From assembly GCA_037447605.1 (NCBI GenBank), contig CM074822.1, forward strand, positions 697,096 through 744,972: a stretch of DNA of 47,877 bases. Direction: 5' to 3'. Under the pieces are notes generated by a model. That model had not been told where the DNA came from. It was given only the letters and a program-made list of their open reading frames with translations, and did not search any database. A program made the position numbers and the translations under genes. Source of the stretch: Zygnema circumcarinatum. Taxonomy: Eukaryota; Streptophyta; Zygnematophyceae; Zygnematales; Zygnemataceae. Shown piece by piece: positions 34,863 through 44,900 of this stretch (the stretch's first letter is position 1; each line of letters starts with the position of its first letter).

Positions 34863-35690
34863 ACCCCATTAATAATACCTTTCATGATAGTAAAGAGCCG
34901 TGTTTTACGAAAGAGGCTAATGAAGGGGCATGAAATTCCCGACCAGTCCAACTATCTTGCACATGAGAGAGAGCGAGAGAGAGAGGGAGAGCTGCAGGGT
35001 GGAAGGGGGAGAGGTGGGGACAGGGGGAGGGGGTGGATAGGGAAAATACGGACAAGAGGGAGTGGCTCTCTGTCTGCAAAGGAAATATAGCACGAGCTGG
35101 AAATCCAGAGTTGTTGCCCGTTGTTCTTTATGGAAACCCTAAAAAATGCAGAGAGGGAGAGGTTCTATGGCGATGCTGAGAGTTTTCAGGAGCCTTAGAG
35201 CGAGCCGCCATTGAAGTTATAAGCCTCACGGGGAACCCACTCACGGTCTGCCAAGTATATATGCTCATTTGCAGGCTTGGCATGTTGGAATTGGCCAGAT
35301 CAGATGTGGGTAGAATTCTGCGATTGGCCCGTTCAGAGAAATCGAAGAAATTTGGAATTCAATTGCTCGAATCTGCAATTGGTGAGCACAAAGATATTCG
35401 ATTGGACGAAATAAAATAATGATTTCTTCAATATGGAACTCAGGGAATTCAAATTGGTAAATGACATTCTGGTTAGGAAATTACTGAGACGTAAAAAGAT
35501 ATCATGTTTGTCCATTGAATTTCTCATTCGAAATAATCATTCATTTGAATGCTCGAAGTGGTTAGCTTTATGGCTACACAGGCCCATCTCAAAGCACTCT
35601 GCCTCCTTCTCTCTCCCTCTCCTTCGACAAGGCAAAAGATAGAAATTACAACTAATTGAGGACTAATTGAGGACTCTTCTTTCTATTTAC
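34863..35690. other. Gap between convergent pTAC5 and METTL13-like genes
   Basis: No gene is seen. A GAGA-rich patch lies at 34965-35040; the rest is AT-rich with several GAATTC/CAATTG-type short palindromes (35330-35460). The two neighbouring genes converge on this gap, so it should hold two 3' ends. Confidence 0.65.
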
Positions 35691-38600
35691 TCACAACTTA
35701 CGAATTTTTTTGTACAGTTCCATGAGCTCGGTCAACTGTGATGATGCCACACCCCCTATGCTCCCAAGGTCAGGCTTTGACGGCCTCGGCAATGCAAACA
35801 AAACGAAGTTAACGTCGCTCTCCACGTTTGACTCGTACACTTCTGCATACAAAGTCTTCAATCTGTAAACAAATTCGGAGTACTCTTCCTTTGCGTGTGG
35901 GACCACATTGATGGCGAGAAGGCCGTCGGGATGAAGGGCCAGTCGGGATGCAAGCAAAAACTTGGGGTTCAGAAACTCTGGCGGAGGGGCACTGAGGTTT
36001 AAGCGCCCGTCTGAAGCGTCGACATCTATTACCAAGAAATGAACCCGGGGATCTTCACTATCCTTATTGGAATCTGCAAAGTCAATGCCACCTCTCCCTC
36101 CAGTCCTCGTTTCTCTCCCACACCGTGAGATGCTTTGGCCTTCTCTCCCACTGGTAGCCCGCTCTCCTCCACCGTCCCTCGTTTGGGGCAGTATGGGAAG
36201 GGTTTCAGCATCCATAGTTTCTACCTTTCCTGGCTGTAAATCTGAAGTCGGAGATGCTCCTGCTTGCTGCTTATGTCTGAGTGAAGGAGAAGGGCTGTTG
36301 AGCGACTGCCTCGTACCTCCTTCATATGCAGTCAACTCCCTTACAGTATCTCCTCCTTCACCATTTCTCTCCCAGTGCTCTTCCGGGCACTGAATATTCT
36401 GAGTTTTCTTTAGAGACTCATCATCAACATCATCAGAGTCCTCACTTGATGGTGAAGTGGACTCGGCCGCCTCCCTTTCCTGCGATTCTGTGCTTCCTGA
36501 ACAAGAAGTTCGCGAGTTTGAGGAATCTGAATCACCTGTGTATGAGTGGGACATAGAGCGGTTCGACATACTCGTTCCGGTAGAACAGCCATCCCCACTT
36601 GACGATAACACAACTGATTTCCCATCGCCGGCCTCTTCTGCAATGACTGCAATATCCCTCCATAACTCCATCAACTTGGATTCACCCAGGCTCATATCAA
36701 CAACCTCATCCGCCAAAGATGTCATGAAATCAGTTGCATCACCGATGTGGATGGCGAGCCGCTTATCCACCACAAGACCAAAATGGCGCTTTGCAAGTTC
36801 CACTACGACTCTGTCTAACTCCACCACCTGAAACAGTGATATGAGTCAGTGCTTGCTTTCTCAACCTAGTTGAAGTTATTCCAACACCTTTGCTATACCG
36901 TTTTCTGGGGGGATGGTTTTAGGATCAGTAACGACGATAGATATAAGATACCAAACCTGTGACAGATTTGTGAGACGATGCATGATGCGGAAACACTCCC
37001 TGGCAGATGGCTTGAAAATTTCCATGTAATCGCAGACTTGGTTTAATCGTTCAGTACACGAGGAAGCACACAGCTAAATGCGATGTGTAAGGCTCAGGAT
37101 GATGTGTGACTAGAAGGTATATATTTGCTTACCTGGATATGAAAGGGAAAGTGATGGTATAAGAAGATAGGCAAAGTGCACGCTCCGCCTCCAACAATGA
37201 GAACTCGTATCATCAAACCATCCTTTGAAGCAGCGGCTATCGCTTGGCCAATGAGAGGCAATCCAGCGACAATTGGAGAAAGGTATTTATGCACAAGCTG
37301 AGAGTAGTCCGGTTGCTTTCTTGAATTTTCAAGCAATAGCTTGTGCTCCGTGTGGTTATTGATAGTGCTTGAGAAGAGAATGTGTCGCTCTGATGGCTGA
37401 ACGCCACGTGTTTCCGACTGCTTTACAAGCGATTGATAATTTTGATCTACAAACAACTCTGTAGTTTCAAGTGGAGGAGAAATTTCAGGATCACTGAGCC
37501 GAAATGCATCCATGAGTGCAGATTTAGGATCTAAAGGCAAACCCGAACCTTCAGCTGCTTTTGTTCCCTTCTTTCGTTCGCGAAAAGGAAAGGAATCTCC
37601 ATTTTGACGTTGCCTTTTAGTTCCTGAAATGTTTGACAATACGCCAAAGTCTGTTACTGCCGCATAGCTATTGATTTCTGAATGTAAGACGTCTGGTTCA
37701 CCAGGATTCTCCAGACACTTTGCCTGTTGGGCATGTGGTTCAAACCCTAACTTTGAGGTTTCAACACAAACAGATTTCTCATTGACACCATTCGACCCTT
37801 TGAATGGATGATGGGAGTTGTCTGACATCTGAGGCTGCTCCTGAGAGGCAGACTTGCTGCTCTCCTGCACAAAACTGAATGCAAGTGGGACTTCGGACTG
37901 TATAAGGTTAGGCATCCGCTTGAAGCGCAGCCGCCGACGAAAAACCGTCTGCCTCGCTCCGGTTCGCGCATGAACTTTAGTGTCCATAATTTGAAGCATG
38001 GCCTCATTATCTCTGCTCAAAAGAGCTGTGCAGGTTTCATTGAAATCCTCCATTGGCGTCAGTTGCTGCACGGCAACCCTTTTCTCGTCAAGAATGTATA
38101 ATTCATTCAACTTCCCTCCCGCCTTCTCATCTCTTTCTCCCGTCTTCTCCTCCCCAGGACGACTTCTCTCTCCCTCCCACATGCTTGATTCACTCATCCT
38201 CCCTCCCTCGCCTCTTTCTCCCGCCTTCGCCTCCCCCCCCGGACAACCATCTTCCTGCTCCTGCTCCCGCTCCTCCTCTACTTTTCCCTCCCAGATGCTT
38301 GATTCACTCGTCTTCCCTCCGCCTTCTCCCACCTTCTTCTCCCCATGAAGCTTCCTCTCTCCCCCCTCCTGCTCCTCTCTCTCCTCTCTCTCCTCTCTCT
38401 CCTCTCCCTCCTCCTGCTCCTCTCTCTCCTCTCCCTCCTCTCCCTCCCACACATCCAGCTCAACGTCTTCCACCACCATGAGCCCCGTGATCGGTGACCA
38501 GACCTCCTCCACAATCACTCGCCTCACCACATTGTCAGAGAACGCAACAAAGGGCACCGACTGCCCGCTTTCAAAGCAGACCCGAGGCGCGAGAGCGAGC

Positions 38601-38956
38601 ACAAGCGCCCGCACCTCGCTCTGCAGGATGGCAGCCCTCTCCCCCTCCTGCTTGCAACCAGAAACAGGGGCCGCTTCAGACATTACGATTTCCCTTGCCA
38701 ACAGAAGGAGACGCGCCACTTGGCAGCATGCAAGGAGCTGCCATTGCCCTCCCCGCGAGGCGTACAGCCAGTCGGCCTCCGCACCAAGAGGGACGATAAT
38801 CGCGGCGCAGGGCCGCAGCCATGGCCGGCCTGCAGGAGCATCGAGCACAGTGACTCGGAGGGGCGGGCCAGGAGGAGAGGGAGCGTAGGAGAAGGAGCGG
38901 CGCCGGCCCTTGCAGAGCTCGGCGAAGGCGTCGGAGGAGGAAGGGGAGACCGCCAT
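35691..38956 (-). CDS. METTL13-like SAM methyltransferase lacking the N-terminal catalytic domain
   Basis: Two exons, 37133-38956 and 35691-36827, join in phase 0 to 986 residues. The N-terminal part (about 30-170) matches the linker region of METTL13/eEF1A methyltransferases: AAIIVPLGAEADWLYASRGG, SVPFVAFSD, EVWSPITGLMVVEDVELD. A Glu/Arg/Gly-rich stretch of about 150 residues follows. DYSQLVHKYLSPIVAGL and the SAM motif VLIVGGGACTLPIFL open the C-terminal methyltransferase domain. The second exon gives VVELDRVVVELAKRHFGL, IHIGDATDF, then a Ser/Glu-rich insert of roughly 215 residues, then HFLVIDVDASD. In human METTL13 the C-terminal domain methylates the eEF1A N-terminus and a separate N-terminal domain methylates a lysine; that N-terminal domain is not visible here. 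The start ATG at 38954-38956 has the context GCCGCCATGGCGG. The stop is TGA. Confidence 0.88.
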
Positions 38957-39056
38957 GGCGGCTGCTCTGCAGCAGTAGCTCCGGCTCCGCCTCCTTTGAA
39001 GGAGGCCATGGCCGCCAAGGCGGAGGGGCGCCTGCTCCGGTGGGCTTTCAGCTGAC

Positions 39057-40412
39057 GATATCCGATATATCGCGATACATGATATATTGTGAAACATCGT
39101 CACACCCTACTACCAATAGGTTTGAACATTTTTCTTTTGGAGAATGCTACTGCACCCCCCTATTTTGGTTATTACACCTCCCTTCTTGAAAAATTTGCCT
39201 GCCCATTTTGGTTATCCCACCCCCTGTTTTGGATATTTCACCCCCTATTCTGGATATCCCACCGCCCTGGTTTTTCCTTGTCATTACTGACTTCCAACAT
39301 TGTGCAACAAAAGAAAAGGAGATTTGCATTGATCTCAAGATTTTGTTGTTTTTTGTCGCTGTGCCTGCCGATCTTGATGTGAACTCCTTCGTGCTTGTAG
39401 TGCTCGGTGATGACTTGTACGAGCTCAGCGGGTCTCATACTCAGTTGGTAGCATTTCTATGGATATTGCAAACCGAGAAGAGGAGGGGAGGGCAAGGGAG
39501 GGCAGGGCAGGGGAGGGGAGGGGAGGGGAGGGCAAAGATTCCCGCCCGAAGTATCCAAAACAGGGGGGGTATCCAAAATAAGGGGGTGAAATATCCAAAA
39601 CAGGGGGTGGGATAACCAAAATGGGCGGGCAAAGTTTTCAAATAGGGGGTGGGATAACCACAATAGGGGGTGCAGTAGCATTCTCCCTTTTTTTTGGAAT
39701 TGTTCAATGCTCAAATGAAAAAGAATTTATTTGAACTTTATTTGTTGGGAATTGTTCAATGTTCAAATGAAAAAAATTCAATTGAACTTTTTTTTGAAAT
39801 TGATCAATGTTAAAATGAAATGGTTTCATTTGCACTTTTGAACACTCAAAATGAATAGTTTTTCAAATTGAACAGTATGAATCAAAATTCAATTATTCAA
39901 AGTCTCAATCTATTCGGTTACACGTGCGGATTCCACTTTAAGCCACGTAGGATTCAAGCAACTTGAAGGAATTGTTTACCTCCGACCCAATTTTCGCCGT
40001 ACGACTTTTTGGGGCAGATCAACGATTTCCGCACGGTACCGATACCGTACGGTAATGGAAACGAGCAAATTTTGAACGAGTTTGAACCTGGGTCCACGCG
40101 CTTTGCGGTTTGGCAAACTCTCATTGTTGATCAGTGGATGCGAAGCAAATTGAAATTGAACACAACTGGTAGTTCAATGTTCAATGTTCAATTGGTTTTA
40201 ATTTGGATTCACATTTCAAACAAAGACCGTTGTTAAAAACAAAAAAAAAAACAGAAACTTAAAGCGGATACAGGTTATTTTTTAAATACTGCTTCCGAAT
40301 AGTTTTTTTGAACAGCCAAAATCTTTAATTGTTCAAAGTTCAAACCAATTGGTAGTAGGGGTAGTCGTCATCGATATACTTCGATATATGTCGATATACC
40401 TCGATATATATG
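39057..40412. mobile_element. Inverted-repeat structure with GATATA-rich arms
   Basis: The left arm (about 39061-39127) and right arm (about 40339-40412) are inverted copies. Both carry CGATATATCG-type repeats followed by a TACTACCAATWGGTTTGAAC segment and then TTCAA-rich interior. Between them are AT-rich TTGTTCAATGTTCAAATGAA repeats (39699-39830 and 40160-40350) and a nested foldback element. No transposase is seen. It may be a nonautonomous terminal-inverted-repeat transposon, or two separate elements facing each other. Confidence 0.55.
39139..39686. mobile_element. 548-bp foldback transposon with ~130-bp terminal inverted repeats
   Basis: It begins GGAGAATGCTACTGCACCCC and ends in the reverse complement of that sequence. 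The arms (39139-39268 and about 39556-39686) match in inverted orientation with a few mismatches. Each arm is built of CA-rich units of the form TTTTGGNTATYYCACCCCCT. CTTTT flanks it on both sides (39134-39138 and 39687-39691), a plausible five-base target duplication. The interior (39269-39555) has no transposase. It lies just inside the left arm of the larger inverted repeat, so it is nested. Confidence 0.78.
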
Positions 40413-40561
40413 TGCCATATCTCCCAAATGCCTCGCCTGCCTTTTAAAGACAAGTCCATTTCAGTTTATTTCAGATTTTGTGAGTCTCGTTGCTAATTGC
40501 AACTATGGCCAAGGAGAAATTTGCAATTGACCAAATGCCATGCATAGTAGCATGCTACTAT

Positions 40562-40563
40562 CC

Positions 40564-40615
<52 letters not shown>

Positions 40616-40618
40616 CCA
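40562..40618 (+). repeat. (CATGCC)n hexanucleotide microsatellite
   Basis: About nine tandem CATGCC units are followed by degenerate copies. The Met-Pro and His-Ala frames across it are artefacts. Confidence 0.95.
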
Positions 40619-41510
40619 CATGTGCCAATTTGCCATGCCATGCCATACAGGTTTGCACAGGTTCCAATGAACAGGGCTTTACCGAAGCCCTGTCTCAAGC
40701 CCATCATCTCCCACCCACAGACAAAAGCCCCCCTTAAAACACTCGAAACTCAACTTCAAAACTGCCAAGCGCCAACAGCATCAGCCCATGAAACCAATTC
40801 ACTCTTTTAAACAGCTGATTTGGGCTTCTGAGCACAAAATTTGCACTGAGAGTACTCGTTACAGTGGAGTAGAATGCAGTCAGTCACCTTTGAAATTGGG
40901 AGCACTAATGGCAGAGGATACGCTATGCACAAAATGGCAATCAGGGGGCGTCATTGCCAGACCTTATTTCTACAAAATTTAAAAAGCTTAAGAAAAATAT
41001 AAAGTAAATAAAAACATCTAACACGGGGCACTTCGGACTCCTCCCACCTATTCCAGCTCTTCCTCTCTCACCGGTCTAAAGAAGATAAAATATTGATGAG
41101 AATGATTGCATATAACGACCTATGTAAGAAATCAAAAATAGTGCAGTAAGTGCAGAAACGGACGCGAGTAAGAATTAAGGAAGAATAAATACTCTTTGCC
41201 GTAAATCAGCAATTTCCCAAATTGCTCATTTACAGCCCCTCAAAATTGTTTAGCGACAGGCCCTGCATGAAAAAAAGCACAGGTGTCTGTTAGATAGCTT
41301 CAAACTAGCAACAGTTAAAGAGTGAATGCTGCTACAAAATTTAGGATTTGAACTTAAACAAACGGCCTAGGGCTGCAAATAAAAAAAAATATGGTTTCAT
41401 GAAGGTGAAGCTAGGTTTACAGTTGGAAACAAGAAATAGAGCTGATAGAAAGGTACAAGGCCGGGGTTCTCGTTAGAAAGATGAGGTTCGGGTTAAGGTT
41501 TAAATTAACG
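40619..41510. other. Gene-free stretch
   Basis: AT-rich sequence without recognisable coding, RNA or repeat features apart from poly-A tracts. Confidence 0.6.
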
Positions 41511-41514
41511 TTAG

Positions 41515-41790
41515 GGATAGGAAGAGGGTTAGGGTTAGGGTTAGGGTTAGGGTTAGGGTTAGGACTAGGGTAAGGGTTAGAATAAAGCTTATGATTAGGA
41601 TAAGGATTAGACTAAGAGTTAGGGTTACGGTTAGGGTTAGGGTTAGGATAAGAATCATGGTCAGGATTAGGAATTAGGGGAAGAGTTAGAGATAGGATTA
41701 TGATTAGGATCAGGATAAGGGTAAAAGTTAGCGATAAGGTTAGGGTTAGGGTTAGGGTCAGCGTCAGAACTAGGGTAAGGTTCAGGTTGC
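41515..41790 (+). repeat. Degenerate TTAGGG/TTAGGATAAGG interstitial block
   Basis: The block contains six near-perfect GGGTTA units (41527-41564), then variants such as ATTAGGATAAGG, and a second GGTTAGGGTTAGGG cluster near 41738-41757. The unit is the six-base TTAGGG form, unlike the seven-base TTTAGGG form at 7222-7508. Confidence 0.85.
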
Positions 41791-41992
41791 CTGAATATCT
41801 CGAGCTGAGGAGCTTACAATGAAAGCCGCGCGGTCCTTCTCTTCGGCCTCTGTTCGCTCAGTACCTCGCAGCACCCGTGCAGACGGCCCTGCAATAGAAA
41901 TCCGCCCGCCCATAAAAGCAGCAAAAAATAAGATAAAAGGTCCTTTTTCTCTTTTTAAAAATAAGAGAATGCCGGAGTCCCACCAGCATGCT

Positions 41993-44900
41993 TTAGAAGA
42001 ACAACCGTTTTCGGTTTGCGCTCCGTCGCCGGGAACTGTGGCTTAGAACATGGAAACTGTCTCTACAGAGAGAATGAGGGAGACATATGTGAAGTCGCCC
42101 CCAGCGGAGGATCAAAAGGCAGCGCCCCCCAGGTCGTAGCAATGTTCAAGGGGGCCCGTTTTGAGTCACGATGCAAGCTGGCAGATGAATAGTCTAAATT
42201 TCTTTCTGAAGCTCGTATTGTGAAGGCCCCAAGGACCCACATGCATTTACCAATAAGAAGCCGGACATCGAATCTATCAGAAGTTTTTCTGCAGTCCCAT
42301 GAAGAATGTTTGAGGGAAATTGTGACATGCTTAGGCTCCAAAGCGAAGTAACTTACTTGCGAATACCGAACATGCGAATGTCGAAACTGAACTGTGCTGA
42401 TCTTCCATTGGTGACGTGGATTTCCGCCGCAAACGTGTTGGTGCCCTCCTGCAGGAGGAGGGAGCGGTCGGCTCCCGGAACGGCGAGAGTGGTGTTCGAC
42501 CACAGCTTCCAGGTGCCCGGTGCGGAAGCCTGCGCAGCCAATGAGAGGACAGGGATTTAGGGTTGGTGGGGCGACGATAGGACGGGCTTTACAAAGGAGG
42601 ATGTTTCCAGAGTTGTAGATATCCTCTTCAAGCTGACTGCCTCATTCAAAGCAGCAGCTTAGGTCAAAATGCAGTCTACTATAGCCGGAGAGCATCATAT
42701 GAGGAGGCAAGGTAGACACAGACATCACAGACTGAGGATTCATTATTAAGTAATTCATTTCTCACTTGGGAAAGGAAATCGCTGCAAGGTCGTATTCATA
42801 AACAGCAGGGATAGACCAGTGGCTGCACCCCCACCTAAAGAACCGATTGTTTTCCCTCCAATCACTAGTGAAGCAAACGAGTGCTCACCCCCGTCCTGAA
42901 GTTGACTGGTCCGGTCGGCATGTTGAAGCGGTAGAACTCGTTGCCGTTGAGGTAGAGGACCCCCCCGTCTTTGGCGAAGAGCTGCAGGTACAGCGCCGAG
43001 AAGCAGGCGGTGTCCGCGAGCGCGAACGTCTTCCGGAAATAGTACGTGATGAGAGTGGGCGAGGGCTTGGGCAGAACGTAGAACCCCACAGCCACTGCCA
43101 ACCCAAAGGGAGGGAAGGGGAAAAGGGGGTTTAGGGCAAAGAAGGCAAATCATCAACTTATTATTTCCACGGGTTTACGGTTTGCTTTTTTCTTGAAGAA
43201 GGCAAATGTTTACATGAAGAATAGGAAAGCTCAGATGCGATGGGTTGCGAACGCTGGGGCTCATTGATAAAGGGGGGGGACAAAGGAGGACAGTCTTGAG
43301 AATTAAGTGGCAGCAGCTTCAATGAAATAGCAGAATTTTCCTCAAATGGGTTTCGTGCTTATGAAGGTTTGAAGGCTTTGGCGTTACCATTGTTGTAGCC
43401 ATATGGTGGGATGCCGGTCATATTGAAAGTCGATGTGGAAGCGTTGGGGAGGTAGAAATTTGGACGCCTTTCGAGACCCGATGCATCCCAGAGCCAATTG
43501 GGTTCTCCGTCCCACATCATGCTGCATCGTCTGTTCATTTGAACCCAACAAAAACGAAAAACAAAAGCAAAAAGGCATTAGGCTTATTGTGGGCTTGCGG
43601 AGACCAGCCCCAAATGTACACCCACTAGGCATACAGAGCTGTCGTTCAGGTTAGTTCGACTGATTGATGCATTTCAGGAATACAGTGAGGTGTGCGTTCG
43701 AGATGCCAAATCCTTCCCTTAGAGGTTCAAATTGGGCTCTTTATCGGTTTCCACAAGTTTCAAGAGCATATTGTTGGAGCGAGGAGAACGTGTCAAACTC
43801 ACATTTGTGCTGGGCACGCTTGGGAGAACGTCTTTGCAAGAAGAGTGACTTTCTGGTCGAAGAACGGCGGCAGCAGCACCTCCATGTACGCCTTTTGGCT
43901 CACACATGTGAAGCCAAACTGTGCCAAATCGACGTCTACAGGACGGGGGGTGCCTCCGTTGCACATGCTGGAGATTTATTTCACATAGGCAAACGACAGA
44001 GTAGTAAGAGTAATGAATAGAAAGAGCAAAAAAAGCATGTTGTTGTTGGCAACACTGATTGGAGTTGAAAAATACGAGAAGGATTGTTCTGACGATTGCG
44101 TCAAGGGACGGAGAGCAAGAAAGGGAAGGGAGAGGGAGGTAAGGAAGAAAGGGAGAGAGAAGGGCTAAGTAGGTGAATTCAAGGTGTATTTTAGGTGTAT
44201 TCAACCATGATTACAAACTCCAGGCTGGTTAAGCTTTGCAACATGTATAGACAATAAATATATATATAAACATATATGTATGTACGTGCTTAGAAGGGCT
44301 TACCGCCAGAATCCTGTGAGAGCATCCTCATCGGCGAAGTACTGCATTGTGGTGACCGGGGGAGGCTGGAAGCGGACAGAGATGGAGGTGTTGCAGGAGT
44401 TGACATCGTCCAAGTAGGAGACTTTGAGGAGGGTGGGGAAGAAGGTGGGCTTGTTCAAGGGGGTGACTATGGCGGCGGTGTACGTGTACCCTGCGAGCAG
44501 GTTGAGCGTGTAGATGCGTTCGGCCACAGAGCCGCTGTTGCGCGGGTCGTTCAGGTTGCCCACACTCTCGACCGTTTTTCCGTCAACCACACGTGTCACC
44601 CTCAGGTAGCTGCAGGCAGCGAGAGAGGGCAGAAAGAAGGAAGCAGACGAATGGGTGAGGATATTCACTCTCTCACATTTGGGGACGAGCAATTTGGCGA
44701 AAACTGGGAGGAGGGGAGTTTGTTTTCAGAGGGTTTTTTGTGGGATTTGGGGAACAAAGCCGCACCTGTAGTTAGCCTTCTGGTTTAGATCGGGGTTGCT
44801 TTTCTCAAAGCCCGGCTCAAGATAGAAGATTCTCACAGCGCGGTAGCATGTGCCCGGACAAAGGTAGGCGTTGGACTTAGCGACGAACGTGCACGGATTG

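Noticed and set aside
35691-36827. Second METTL13 exon as a separate gene starting at a GTG codon
   Set aside because: It is preceded by a good TTTCAG acceptor and joins in phase 0 with the upstream exon, completing the SAM-binding fold across the junction.
37395-37410. CACGTG inside the METTL13-like exon, and others in FAD exons (26090, 28922)
   Set aside because: These lie in coding sequence and lack a CCAAT at ten bases, so they were not counted as members of the promoter module.
39440-39475. tRNA-like A-box (CTCAGTTGGTAGC) inside the foldback element
   Set aside because: Only the D-arm-like words are present; I find no matching B-box, anticodon stem or acceptor pairing, so a tRNA or tRNA-derived SINE is not supported.
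40490-40810. Met-Pro repeat protein on the plus strand
   Set aside because: It is explained by the CATGCC microsatellite; the flanks encode no conserved sequence.
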